A stretch of DNA of 64,000 nucleotides from Beroe forskalii. Its lineage: Eukaryota > Ctenophora > Nuda > Beroida > Beroidae. Below, one piece after another: positions 9,849-21,297 of this stretch. The notes under the pieces were generated by a model. The model did no database searches, was not told the DNA's origin, and was given only the letters and a program-made list of their open reading frames with translations. Position numbers and translations under genes: made by a program. Numbering within the stretch: position 1 is the first letter of the stretch; the number at the start of each line of letters is the position of its first letter. The stretch covers positions 248,001 to 312,000 of the forward strand of contig WFMF01000197.1 in NCBI GenBank assembly GCA_011033025.1, read 5' to 3'.

Positions 9849-12606
9849 AACAAACAAATAAAATACAGTACCGCAAGGGGCATGAATCTGGGCCCTACAA
9901 CAAAAATACCGGACTCAGGACATTCTTTTCCATTTTTCTTGTCCTGGATACTTGAAATAAATAAGAAAATGGAGGAGAAACCTTTGCCTTTTTCATCTCC
10001 TTAATCAGGAAACTGAGCATATTTTTTCGACTCAAGTCGGTTAGGCAGTTAACTTCTTGAGTTGAGGCCATTGGGGTCTATTACCCAACTGGTACTTATA
10101 GTTAAGCGTCCAATAGTTTGCTTAGTTACCTGCCCTCTACTCTTCAGACAATTTGGCACGCCAACATATCAGCCTCGCCGCTTGCGGCACGACCGTCACC
10201 CCTCAGACTTAATTGTTAAATATGAGGGGTCTTGTCGTTGGCACAGCGCATCCTCGGAAGCGCACATACATACAGCTAAGGATATTTATGCTAATAATGA
10301 AAACTCTAAGGTTAGTAACGGTTAGGTTGAGGGGTTATGAATTGGATTAGAACTATACGCGTGAGGACTCCGATTATGGGCGACAATTAGGGCTTGAGTT
10401 ATGGTTATAGCCAAAGGGATTATTGTTGGAATGTGAGGGTTCAGGGTTGGAGTTTGGGGTTTGGCTTACCGGCTTAGGTTTATGGTAAGGTGGTAGGGTT
10501 ACGGTTGAAGTTATATTAATACATATACACGCGCCTATCGGGTCCATTTTGGGATACTTCCAGAGGGCGTTAGCCCGAGGGATGTATCCGGTTTTGGCCC
10601 GAGCCCGTAGGGCGAGAGTCTAAACCAATATGGACCCGATCAGGCAAGTGTCTATATATTATTATAGACCCGCATGAAAACGTCAGAGGGTTCTATAAAA
10701 TATATACAAGAGGTTAGTGGTGACTGGTAAGGGATTGAAGGTAGGAATTTTGTAATTGTCGCCGTAAGGGCTTTAGGCCTTAAGGGTACGTATTAGGTCA
10801 CGAGATAGGGTCAGGCCTAAAATTAAAGTTAGAGTTAGAAGAGGCCGTAGATAGAAGGTTAAGGTTAGGGCTAAAAGTTAGGATTTATGAGTGAAGGCAG
10901 TAATACCCTCAATATGCGTGGCTTCCATCACACAATGGCCATGTTTATATACATACGACTTGTTGATAATTTTCTATAATATGCCTCAGATATTCTCAGG
11001 AACAGAGTTCTGGATCGAACTTTGGCAATAATTTGGCAAGGGCAATTTTTGTTTCTCGGCCAAGGATCTGTACATGTCTAACCCTTGACACTAACCCTCC
11101 CAAGAAATATATATTTACTAGCAAGTCACTATTACAAACATGGCCACTAAGTTGCTGCTTTTTTGTGTCCAAAACGAAGGCTCTACGAAGTACGAACTTC
11201 CTGGGCTGAGATACTAGAACTGCCTTTGCCATGTCTTGCAAATGAACAAAAAGAAGTTTTTGCCCGTAACTCCGTTCCTTAGCATTTTAGGGCATGTGTC
11301 TATTTGACAACTGACAAGTCGTATATAAACATGGCCATTGCGATTCACTTGCGCCAAAAACGAAGCCTCTACCACCATCCTGGGCCGAGGTACAAAAATT
11401 GCCTCTGCTATGTCTGGCAAATGACTGAAAATCAATTTTTGGCCCATAACTCTGTCCCTGAATGTTTTAGAAGAAGTTCTCTGTAAAAATAACATAATAA
11501 CATGGCCTTTGCGATTCTTTTGCGCCCAAAAAAGTCTCTGCGACATTTCTGGGCCGAGATACAAAAATTACCTCTGACCTGTATATTGCGCTTCATTGAA
11601 CAAGTGGTGCTCGGCCCATAACTTTGTTCCTGAGCACAATGGGGCATATTTACAGAAAGAATTCTACAGAAACATGACATTTTGCGATTCTTTTGCGCTC
11701 AAAACGAAGTCTCTATGACCTTCCTGGGCCGAGATACAAAAATTACATCCGCCATGTCTTGCGAATGACCAAAAAATTAGTTTGTCGCCAACTACTTCGT
11801 TCCTGAGCATTTAAGGGCATATATATTTAAGGGATGAAACTTTATAACTAACCTCTTACGCACTGTTAAATTCATTTGACTGTCATCATATTACACAGAT
11901 AATGACCTAAATTATAATTTTAGACCAGGATTTGAGTTTTTGTATGTAATTCACTTAGTATAAGTTGGTTTTCGTGGCTTTTCTTGAGAAAAAATGTCTT
12001 GGTTCGGCAACTGCTAGAAAAATTTTTGTCCAAGGGGCCGGTTAAAATGGTTCAAAAATGATTCGAATTTTGTCCATAAGGCCGGTTAAAAAAAGGGACG
12101 GTTAAAAAAGGCCGGTTAAATAAAGGCCAATAAGGTATAGTGATAACAAGTGTGACCACAAGATTATTGGTTCATATCAAGGAATGATTCATATACCTTC
12201 TTATTTCAATATTGGAATCTTGACGGCCGGCGGGCTCTACTCCCCTGAATAATACAAATATTGAAGCTTGTATGTCACTGATTTTCCGTTTAAAATCATG
12301 ATAATGACGCTTCCTTCCACCTACTTCTAAATTATCTGCTGCTTGGTGATTACTAAACGAATGAACATGGGCCTCAGAGACCAGCCACTGTTCACAGTCT
12401 GAAGTTAGACTGGGAAGGTCGGCAGGTCTACCTTCAGGGGGATATAAATAGCCTTGTTCTCTGAATAGAGCATCGCAGCTGAATCGCAGACGAATGATGA
12501 AAAACATGAATTATTTAAATCAACTCTCTTTTGAATCTCATTTTACTTAAATTTTACTAAAATTCATCGTAATGAAAATAGGCATGAAAGCCAAGGCTTA
12601 CTTGCC
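9849..12606. other. Repeat-rich spacer between secreted-protein genes
   Basis: No supported gene. It contains degenerate GGTTAGGG-like sequence at 10,310-10,500 and 10,705-10,890 around a MITE at 10,520-10,700. Relics of the CTCGGCC(A/C)AGGAAGGTC family occur at 10,930-11,830. A dispersed repeat with GGCCGGTTAAA motifs lies at 11,830-12,135 and recurs at 22.3-22.7 kb. A 111-codon minus frame at 12,172-12,507 starts with ATG but matches nothing I recognise. Confidence 0.5.
10520..10700 (-). mobile_element. MITE copy 1 (GGGTCCAT family)
   Basis: An element of about 140-180 bp with inverted ends of the type TAGACAC..GCCT.ATCGGGTCCAT and an internal CCCGAGGG..CCGGTTTTGG..CCCTACGGGC core. Two further copies lie inside the BRK1 duplication in the opposite orientation. 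No coding capacity. Confidence 0.7.
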
Positions 12607-12715
12607 TCAATCGTCACATTGCAGTCGATAACCAAAATCTTCCTTGCCTCTATCGTCACATAGCAGTCGATAACCAAAATCTTCCTTGCCTCTATCGTCA
12701 CATAGCAGTCGATTA
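12607..12715. repeat. 48-bp direct repeat, about 2.3 copies
   Basis: The unit CTATCGTCACATAGCAGTCG followed by ATAACCAAAATCTTCCTTGC is repeated just upstream of secreted paralogue 2. Confidence 0.75.
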
Positions 12716-12835
12716 ATTCATGAAACTATTATTCCTGTAAACTGTGATTGATCATACCTTTGTACCCTTTTCTGAACCCAGTTCATGGTTCATACGACTC
12801 TCCGTGATACTTAAAAAGAGCCTGCACACCTAACT

Positions 12836-13571
12836 ATGACTAGGAGTACTGTCTTATTGCAGTGTTTCATTCTTTCTGCCACTGTCCCAACGAGTCTCAC
12901 CAAAGGTAAAGTTGTCTTCCTTGTTTACTTCAACAGTTTAGCATCACATTTTCATCAGAAATTCAGGTGTTATAATGGAAGTGGAACAAAATCATTGAAA
13001 TATTCATTGTGCTCAATCTAAGGGACGATATATAGTATCTTTTTCAGATTGCACCCTAAAGGTGACTTGTGACAATACTGTGGATTCTCTGTTTGTGGAC
13101 GGAGCTAAATCCCTTCTCCCAGAGGCTGAGATTGGGAACTGGCAGAAAGAGAAGAGTGCAGTTATTTCCAGCACCATTGCCGTGGTCGCAGTGCAGTGTA
13201 CGGATTCTGGTGGGTCTGCCGGCATTCTGCTATCTGTGCAGTGTCGAGATGATGTGGTGTTTGAGACGTCTGGCAGCTGGAAATGTAGCACTGAGAGCCA
13301 TGTTGGGTGGGAAAAACCCGGCTTCCTCATGTACTCAACCCAATGGCAAGCTGCCAAGGCCATCAAAAAACATGGAAGTCCGCCTTGGTACACTATAGGC
13401 GAAATTTCGAGTTCTGCAATGTGGATTTGGTCGGAGACTGCTGCCACTACAGTATACTGCAGGGGTGCTGTCAATGGCATCTACAATATGATAGGTATTA
13501 TGGCATCTACACTGATAGGTATTACGGCATCTACACTGATAGGTATTACGGCATCAACAATATCAATATGA
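12836..13571 (+). CDS. Secreted CDN-domain protein, paralogue 2
   Basis: Exon 1 (12836-12905, 70 nt) encodes the signal peptide MTRSTVLLQCFILSATVPTS and ends in phase 1 at GTAAAG. Exon 2 begins at 13,048 after TTTTTCAG and restores D-C-T-L-K-V-T-C-D-N. The domain of about 150 residues has the motifs LFVDG, AVQC, GILLSVQC, SGSWKCS, GWEKPGFLMYSTQW, AMWIWSE and VYCRGA, with six cysteines as in the other copies. It looks like a lectin-like or galactose-binding beta sandwich, but I cannot assign a named family. The frame then runs into a 24-bp repeat that adds copies of G-I-T-A-S-T-L-I before a stop at 13,569-13,571. An alternative is that the exon ends at the donor-like ATAG|GTATTA at 13,495 and an unseen 3' exon follows. 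Confidence 0.75.
13488..13565 (+). repeat. 24-bp in-frame repeat over a donor-like site
   Basis: Three units of GATAGGTATTACGGCATCTA plus CACT lie at the 3' end of secreted paralogue 2. Each contains ATAG|GTATTA, the donor-like sequence that paralogue 3 has once and paralogue 4 has as ATAG|GTATTT. Because 24 is a multiple of 3, the reading frame is kept. Confidence 0.8.
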
Positions 13572-14392
13572 TAGGCGCATATTAAGGTCGTAGAGGTTAT
13601 CTAGTATCTACAGATCATAGATTATGAAAATTTCTACCAGGAATTTCTGATAAGCTTCTTTTTAACATAGATATCATCTGTCAGGGGCATGAATATCTGT
13701 CATTCAAGACAAAGCCTTGCGTGATTTGATGCCGTGTAAAATTAGAGAACCGTAGCCGACGGAGCAGACAAATGAATTACCTCGTCATTTTGCTATTGTA
13801 TCTCGCTTTACAATTAATACTCACTAGTTATTCACATCAATTCTCATGATCGTCTATGCTGGTCATTAATCATCACGATTGAGATAGAATAGTAGAGTTA
13901 AAAGATCTTCGACTGGAGCTAGGATACGATATACTATTATATGAATGGCACTTCGTATCATTAAATATTCATAACATTCGATTTAGATAGCAGATTAATA
14001 GTCCATAATCGTGGCTCTTTCCAGAACGGATATAATTAACCCTTCGAGGACATTATTTCTTTCATCGATTCGAGTGAGTTTAAACTCTTGTGAGGCCGCC
14101 GTTTTAGACTAAAGATTCCCAGATAAGTCCTGTCCGGAGTTGCTATGTCCTTCCAGCACCCATAAAACCACTTCTTGTGTGCAATAATGGTGCAATAATA
14201 CCCGAAGTGACATTTAAAATCGTTTTTCTATCATTATTATTACCAATTAATTTCATTTGAACCTCTTAGAGTAAGAAAAGGAATATACCATGATTCGATG
14301 GAGAGTTCCTCAGTAGATTTCTATCTGACCATCTGATCGGAATCGCATGATAAGGCAATAGAATTGTGCATCTGAAGAAGACAGAAGCCACT
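13572..14392. other. Intergenic, part of the tandem gene duplication unit
   Basis: No separate gene. Segments such as TTTAACATAGATATC and CAAAGCCTTG at 13,650-13,790 align with 15,360-15,480, and the 14,235-14,392 promoter side aligns with 15,965-16,112. Whole-gene units of about 1.6 kb were therefore duplicated. Indels that are not multiples of 3 between the copies argue against a hidden coding exon. Confidence 0.6.
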
Positions 14393-15093
14393 ATGTTGTG
14401 GGGTGCAGTCTTATTGCAGTGTCTCATTCTGTCTGCGATGATGCCAATGACCGTTACCGGAGGTAAACGTCTATTCCATCTTGCCGAACCACAAATAGAA
14501 ATGAAATGAATATTAAGTGCAAGCCGGCAATTAAATTCAATGCAATACTCAATAAATATAGTTCAATACAGCTACATGAGTTTGATATTATATGAACAGT
14601 ATCACTGTCAGATTGCACATTGATGATGACATGTGATGATATTGTGGATGCGCTATTTGTGGACGGAACACAGGAGACCCTCTTACCAGAGCATGAGATG
14701 ACAAATTGGAAAATTGGGAAATCGATGGTGATAAATAAAGACTCTATCACTGCAGTCGCAGTGCAATGCAGAGACATGGGCTGGCCGGGTGGCATTCTGC
14801 TATCTGTGCAGTGTCGAGATGATGTGGTGTTTGAGACTTCTGGCAGCTGGAAATGTAGCACTGACAGCCATGTTGGGTGGGAAAAACCCGGCTTCCTCAT
14901 GTACTCAACCCAATGGCAAGCTGCCAAGGCAATCAAAAAACATGGAAGTCGGCCTTGGAACACTATAGGCGAAATTTCGAGTTCTGCAATGTGGATTTGG
15001 TCGGAGACTGCTGCCACGACAGTATACTGCAGGGGTGCTGTCAATGGCATCTACAATATGATAGGTATTAAGTTGATAACTGATAGGTCGTAG
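14393..15093 (+). CDS. Secreted CDN-domain protein, paralogue 3
   Basis: Exon 1 (14393-14462, 70 nt) encodes the signal peptide MLWGAVLLQCLILSAMMPMT, ending in phase 1 at GTAAAC. Exon 2 starts at 14,612 and reads D-C-T-L-M-M-T-C-D-D, then LFVDG, a variable W-K-I-G-K-S stretch, AVQC, GILLSVQC, SGSWKCS, GWEKPGFLMYSTQW, AMWIWSE and VYCRGA. The frame reaches a stop shortly after the conserved N-M-I-G (15,091-15,093), giving about 185 residues. The second half is nearly identical to paralogues 2 and 4, while the first 50 residues differ more, suggesting gene conversion or domain-half selection. Extracellular by its signal peptide; ligand unknown. Confidence 0.8.
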
Positions 15094-16112
15094 ATGAGTA
15101 GAAGTCATCTAAAATTCATGGGTAGAGCTAGAAAGAATTTATGAGAGTAATTTCGTTTAACGTATTCCAAATTGGATAGCTGAAACCCCAGCGGTATAAA
15201 GAATTATCCCTATTCGATGAGTAACCTTCATTAGTTCATCGCTGTGCAAGACATAGGATAATTCAGCTTTCATGGAAATTGGAAAACTTGTCACCAATTT
15301 TTATTATTACGTAAGTTTGAAAAGACATAGAATATAAAAACCTCTTTAACTCGAATTTTAGATAAGCTTCTAGTTTAACATAGATATCTGTCGGGGGCTC
15401 CAGTCAGTCGAGATAAAGCCTTGGGGTGATTTCATGCAGTGTAGGAATAGAGAATGGAAGCTGAGGGACCAGACTAATGAACTATCTAAAATAAAGCCAT
15501 TTCTCTACGGTATCTCATTTTATTAATCGAATTTACATTCACGATCGTATACTCATCATTTTGATCATCACAATGGAACTAGAATTAAAAGAGCTTCGAC
15601 TCGATCTAGCGCTTGATATCGTTGAATATTCATTATTATTCCATATGAATTATAAAATTGTGGTCCATTATCTTGCTCTTTTCAGAACAGCGATCATTAT
15701 TAACCCTCTCTGTCAATCATCTTATTCACCCATTCAAACGGGTCTATTTCATAAATCCCTACGTCCGACACCTATATGGGATGCACTCTTTTATTATTGA
15801 CAAGATTCCCTAAGTCTTGCCCGGAGACAGACCCATTCGCATATTTTTATATTTTAGCTTTTTAGTGCCCGTAGGACATCCAGCATTCATTCAAGTAGTA
15901 GACGATAATGTGGCAACAAATACAATAATTGCAGTGAATTCTAAAATTCATCTTCATTTGTCATCATCCCAAATTAATATCATATGAACCTCTGAAAGTG
16001 AGTTAAATGATGATCCAATAGAGAATGCATCAGTAGATCTCTATCTGACGGTTTCGGACTCACATATTGATAAGACAATAAGATCGTACATAGGAAGAAG
16101 ACAGAAGCCATT
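15094..16112. other. Intergenic, duplicated upstream region of paralogue 4
   Basis: No gene seen. The last 130 bp (AACCTCT..CAGTAGAT..CTATCTGAC..GAAGAAGACAGAAGCCA) matches the flank just upstream of paralogue 3 and so probably holds a shared promoter and 5' UTR. Confidence 0.55.
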
Positions 16113-17976
16113 ATGTTGCGGGGTTCAGTCTTATTACTGTGTCTCATTCTGTCAACGAAAGTCTCAACGATGTCAACAGACCACCCGGAATCGGCAGGTA
16201 AATATGGTTTACATCATTTCATTTTCATATGTAGCACTGATTACAGCTGTGGTTGATCAATGGACCTAACATTCTTTTATTAATAAGAATAACGGACATT
16301 TTGCCTGACTGGACATTTGGTCTTGCCTAATTCCAACTCTAATTTTAAAATTCAATAAGACACGTACAGTTTAGGCCACTTGTCCACAAATTGCATACTT
16401 AAAAACAGTCTAAACGATACAGTTAAATATGAAATATAGGGTTTCTGATTATGCCGAGTTTAATTGGAAAGCTGTCAGAAGGCCTGACACCAGCAACAGC
16501 ATTGTGGATAGCCAGCTCGTATAGTAGTCCAGAAGATTGAGGTGATTGATTAGGGGCACTGATGTCCAACTAATTTAAAATATAGTGAAAAACTGCTAAT
16601 TTAGTTCGATATTATACGCTAATCTAACGACCCGTAGTAGTGGTATTGTTGCTGTAATTGGACGAGGCATTGCCGAGTGCTAATTACAGTAATAATCACA
16701 CGAGGCGAAGCCGAGACTGATTAGTACACTAATTTCACGAGGCGAAGCCGAGTGCAATTAGATTTGCGTATTTTACCACGACACAAAATGGTCACATTAC
16801 TAAGCCAGTGCACATGTAGTAATTCCTTATCAGTAAGGAATAACTACCTTCGCAAGGAGATATTGCACTCAGTGCATATTTAGATGACATATTGCACTCC
16901 GTGCAAATGTCAGATACCTTAGGAGGTCTATTTATATGGGTCGAAATTGCGGTGTTTGAAATTTTGGTAGGTTGAAAATATGGGTATTTTTTTCAAAAAT
17001 CCCCAAATTTCACCCAACAAATAAAATTGGGTGATTTTCTAACTTTTTGCTGACAAATGAAAGATTTTTGGGAAAACAATGGAAAAATAGATTAATTCTA
17101 ATATTACAAATCGAATTCTTGATCGTCTTCCTGAGCCTCTGCTTCATTAATTACTGTTCTAAATTTTGAATTTCAATTGTTTTAACCATTTGACTTTGAC
17201 TAAATTATCTGTAACTATCTGAAAACTCATCTCTGAAACGAAATTGTACTGTTTTAGTACAGATAGTTCAAGAAATTTCGAAAGCGGGTTGAATTAAATC
17301 GGGGAGTAAAATTGTGGCGGGCAAAATTTTGGTAGGTTGAAAATATGGGGATTTTTTCGAAACATCCCCAAATTACACCCTTTATAAATAGACCTCCTAA
17401 GGTATACAAATAAATATGCACTGAGTGCAATATGTCCTGTTAGTGCACTGTGGTTATCTGCACTGGAGTAGTATAATATGAACGATATCATTGTCAGATT
17501 GCACATTGATGATGACATGTGATAATCTTGTGGATGCTCTATTTGTGGACGGAACAAAGGAGACCCTCTCACCAGATCATGAGATGAGAAATTGGAGAAT
17601 TGGAAAATCGATGGTGATAAATGAAGACTCTATCACTACGGTTGCAGTGCAATGTAGCGACGTAGGGATGCCGAGTGGCATTCTGCTATCTGTGCAGTGT
17701 CGAGATGATGTGGTGTTTGAGACTTCTGGCAGTTGGAAATGTAGCACTGAGCGCCATGTTGGGTGGGAAAAACCTGGCTTCCTCATGTACTCAACCCAAT
17801 GGCAAGCTGCCAAGGCCATCAAAAAACATGGAAGTCCGCCTTGGTACACTATAGGCGAAATTTCGAGTTCTGCAATGTGGATTTGGTCGGAGACTGCTGC
17901 CACTACAGTATACTGCAGGGTTGCTGTCAATGCCATCTACAATATGATAGGTATTTGTATTGGTCAAATTCGATAA
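16113..17976 (+). CDS. Secreted CDN-domain protein, paralogue 4
   Basis: Exon 1 (16113-16197, 85 nt) encodes the signal peptide MLRGSVLLLCLILSTKVSTM plus eight further residues; at 85 nt it is longer than the 70-nt exon of the other three. It ends in phase 1 at GTAAAT. Exon 2 starts at 17,498 and reads D-C-T-L-M-M-T-C-D-N, followed by the same motif series as paralogues 2 and 3, to a stop at 17,974-17,976. The intron is about 1.3 kb instead of about 150 nt because a repeat-rich insertion occupies 16,616-17,440. YCRVA replaces YCRGA near the end. Function unknown; secreted. Confidence 0.8.
16616..17440. mobile_element. MITE-like insertion in an intron of paralogue 4
   Basis: Several repeats account for the enlarged intron. 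The motif CACGAGGCGAAGCCGAG occurs twice (16,700-16,760), with a related GACGAGGCATTGCCGAG near 16,660. Inverted words GCACTCAGTGCATATT, TACCTTAGGAGGTCTATTTA and TAAATAGACCTCCTAAGGTA, AATATGCACTGAGTGC lie near 16,868-16,938 and 17,384-17,430. Inside is a direct repeat, ATTTTGGTAGGTTGAAAATA, at about 16,964 and 17,325. Confidence 0.65.
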
Positions 17977-19669
17977 CAAATCATTATAGATGAGTAGGGC
18001 TAGAAAGTTTTAGAGTGAGTGATGACATGGTGCAGTAGTAACACGGCACAGACCACAGTGGTAACATGGCGGTAAGGATACATGGCGAGAGGTCACATTC
18101 TGGGGAGGTTACATGAAGGAATGGCAACCTTTTGAGTTCGAAGAATGACGGAAACATCTTGCTCTTACAAACTGTTGACAGAGCTCGAGTTTTCGGGAGG
18201 GGGCTAACTCTCTATAATTCGACATTATCATCCATCTCTTAACTTAGATATTTTATACAGAAAAGGAGCCCTATCCTATTATCGCAGGTATAATATTAGT
18301 TTACCTTTATAGCTATATGAACCCGAAATATAGCTATATGACCCCGAAATATAGCTACATGACTCGGATGTCGTCTTGGCATTGACCAATCAGCGGACGA
18401 GTTTGCAGTCAACTCTTTCACTGAATGGTCAATGCCGAAGGAGCCTAGCATCCCTTCTCACTTTCCCACCTGATGTGGCTAAGTCTGCTTTCCACTTCGC
18501 TTTGAGAGGACGAGCAACTGTGTTCAACGCTGTGCAGCTTAACTCGTACCTGAAATGGACTTTGACAATGGTATGATTTAAACTTTATTAAATTTTATAG
18601 TTCAATACAATCAAATTATCTTGATCGCCTCTTTGGACATCCCCAACCACCTTTGATAATTACACAACTATTGACAAGTGGCTTCATATAATATGATGCA
18701 GCCCAATTAACCACACCTCAGTATTGGTCATTGTCCAAGAATATGACCTGCTGTTTTACCAAGAATTTAGTGGATCACAGTCAACGTATCTCATTTCTGC
18801 AGTCTGTAGTCCCACTCATAAGAGTTGTGAACCAATTAAGCAATTAAGTACAGCTGTCAAGATTTCCTAATCGGTTTAGGAGGTTCAAACAGCAAAGTCA
18901 CTTCTTGACTAGAAACTCACCTCATCACTAAAAACTCACCTCATCACTAGAAACTCACCTCCTCACTAGAAACTCACTTCCTCACTAGAAACTCATCTCC
19001 TTCCTAAAAACTCACCTCCTGACTAGAAACTCACTTCCTCACTAGAAACTCATCTCCTCACTAGAAACTCATATCCTCACTAGAAACTCACCTCCTCACT
19101 AGCTTGGGCGAGAGTGGTAGTGCTGTGTAGCTTGTGTGTGGTCACTGCACACAGGGTACAACAACTTTCACTGCAATCCTTGCAATACATCTGAAATAGA
19201 ACAGTTCGTTTTGGGAGTGCAGTGGTTTAAAAATGGAAAGAATATGATTTTTTTGGTACATCGAGCAAACGCGCCCCCAAGTCCTGGTGAACTTTTTGGC
19301 AAAGTGCTTGGTTATGGAATACTCTCCTTTGTATTGTCAGAAGTTGTCTACCCCCGCGAGGGAGTGAGACAACATCGGACAATCTTTGTATCCCCTTATA
19401 TTTCCCAATTTATTTCCCCATTCCCCCTTTGGTTCCCTACTTATTAAAATATTTCACAATTTAAGTATCTATGGAAGAACATTTGCTGTTCTATAAGTGT
19501 GTTCTATTACGATATAGCTAGCGTCTTAGCGGACATTACATCTGTATGTATTCCTTCAGTTAGCGAAAATTCCACCCATTATATCGATTCCCTTCCCTTT
19601 TCTTGCGTCTTGCGCCCATTGTGTTGAATTTTAGGAGTTTTATCCAATGCGGAAAGGAGCACCACTTAC
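17977..19669. other. Spacer with an 18-19-bp minisatellite
   Basis: About ten units of CTAGAAACTCACCTCCTCA lie at 18,905-19,100. A 66-codon plus frame at 18,376-18,576 ends at a donor-like ATG|GTATGA and is GC-richer than its surroundings, but I recognise no domain and no matching acceptor phase. Nothing else is supported. Confidence 0.5.
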
Positions 19670-19708
19670 CTTCAGAGTCGCCACACTCTCTAGAGTGGCA
19701 GACAGTTT
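19670..19708 (-). CDS. Possible 39-nt coiled-coil exon of the TRIM-NHL gene
   Basis: On the minus strand a good acceptor (pyrimidine-rich tract ending in CTTCAG) is followed by 13 codons, KLSATLESVATLK, and a strong donor AAG|GTAAGT. Both ends are phase 0, matching the phase-0 start of the NHL-gene exon at 5,425, which begins Q-S-K-S-Q-L-E-G. The joined heptads read as a TRIM-type coiled coil. This is inference: the exon is tiny and the intron would be 14 kb. Confidence 0.35.
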
Positions 19709-20540
19709 CTGAAGTTTACCCAGCGGAAAACCAGGAAGCCCGGAAATCAGATGACGACTTATACTCGCACTTAAATTATCATTTGCCCAAAAAGTACCAA
19801 ATTATTGTACAACTGGTTGATTAATTTCAATTACTTGTGGTAGTCTTGTGGACTTTATTAGAACCGAAAATATTTGATTTTGAGTTTTTAGGTCAGGCAA
19901 TTATTCTCAAAAATAGCTTTTTGAAAATTCTAAATCGAATATTTTTATTGATTGGCAAAGCAAGTTTGAAGATCGTATGTAGAAAAATGTGGTCATAATG
20001 GTGCGCTATTTCGCAAGGCCATAACTTGGTAGTTTTGTGGTCCAATTTTGATGAAAAATACTCTAAAATGATAAGGGGCCATCCATAAAGGACTTCCGCA
20101 ACGAGGGGGGTCTGGTCAATGCGGACGTTTGCGAACATAGGGGGAGGGGGTGTTTGGCCAAATGCGGACGTCCGCAGTTTATGGAAATTTTGGTCCATTT
20201 GACGGTTATTTCACTAGAAAATCGTGAAATTTCGGGCCCAAAAATGATGACTCAAAAGATTTTCAAGAAATATGCGGACTTCCTGGGGGGAGGGATGGGT
20301 TTCTGAAATGCGGACGTTTGCGGACAAGGGGGGAGGGAGAGGTCTAAAATGACCGAAATTTTGCGGACGTCCTTTACTCCTTTATGGAAGGCATTGGCCC
20401 CTAAGACGGCGGGACGAATTGAAAGTTGTAATCTTACATATTATAAAAGATAACAAAATAAAGACTCAGTTTTAGTTAAAGCAAAAAAAAATAATTCTGG
20501 GTATTTTTGAATGAAGATTAAGATCCAACTGGAGCACGGT
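19709..20540. other. Spacer containing a GCGGACGTCC-type MITE
   Basis: No gene supported. The region 20,078-20,402 is an element with inverted ends (CCATCCATAAAGGACTTCCG and a matching CCTTTATGGAAGGC side) and repeated TGCGGACGT and GGGGGAGGG words. Related fragments lie at 37,640-37,940, 39,190, 40,095, 42,000 and 42,930. Confidence 0.55.
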
Positions 20541-20544
20541 CTCG

Positions 20545-21272
20545 TCTTCCAAGCTGATACTCCAGGCTGGTACTCCAGGCTGGTACTCCAAGCTGATACT
20601 CCAGGCTGGTACTCCAGGCTGGTACTCCAGGCTGATACTCCAAGCTGATACTCCAGGCTGGTACTCCAGGCTGGTACTCCAGGCTGATACTCCAGGCTGG
20701 TACTCCAGGCTGGTACTCAAGGCTGGTACTCCAGGCTGATACTCCAGACTGGTACTCCAGGTTGGTACTCCAGGCTGGTACTCCAGGCTGGTACTCCAGG
20801 CTGGTACTCCAGGCTGGTACTCCAGGCTGGTACTCCAGGCTGGTACTCCAAGCTGGTACTCCAGGCTGGTACTCCAGGCTGGTATTCCAAGCTGGTACTC
20901 CAGGCTGGTACTCCGGGCTGATACTCCAGGCTGGCACTCCAGGCTGGTACTACAGGCTGATACTCCAGGCTGGTACTCCAAGCTGGTACTCCAGGCTTGT
21001 ACTCCAGGCTGGTACTCCAAGCTGGTACTCCAGGCTGGTACTCCAAGCTGGTACTCGAGGCTGGTACTCCAGGCTGGTACTCCAAGCTGATACTCCAGGC
21101 TGGTACTCCAGGCTGGTACTCCAGGCTGGTACTCCAGGCTGGTACTCCAGGCTGGTACTCCATGCTGATACTCCAGGCTGGTACTCCAGGCTGGTACTCC
21201 AGGCTGGTACTCCATTCTGATACTCCAGGCTGGTACTCCAGGCTGGTAATCCAGGCTGATACTCCAGGCATC
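20545..21272 (-). repeat. 13-bp minisatellite, about 55 copies
   Basis: A very regular array of GGCTGGTACTCCA with variants AAGCTGGTACTCCA and GGCTGATACTCCA. It begins about 25 bp past the stop codon of the PAN-like gene. Since 13 is not a multiple of 3, several frames on both strands stay open; the repeated E-Y-Q-P-G-V-P-A-W-S-T-S-L peptide is an artefact unless read-through occurs. Confidence 0.9.
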
Positions 21273-21297
21273 TGGTGTACGAAAACACGTCGATCCC

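Noticed and set aside
9432-9883. Minus-strand ORFs with G-L-L-S-G-S-W-V-C repeats
   Set aside because: Several frames are open at once over a short tandem repeat; no gene context.
12172-12507. 111-codon minus ORF starting with ATG
   Set aside because: No recognisable motif, no splice or homology support, lies between dispersed repeats.
13640-13760. Possible shared last exon of the secreted paralogues
   Set aside because: The aligned copy near 15,365-15,480 differs by indels that are not multiples of 3, so the segment is conserved by duplication, not coding.
18376-18576. 66-codon plus ORF ending at a donor-like site
   Set aside because: GC-richer than its flanks but no domain recognised and no acceptor in a phase matching secreted paralogue 4.
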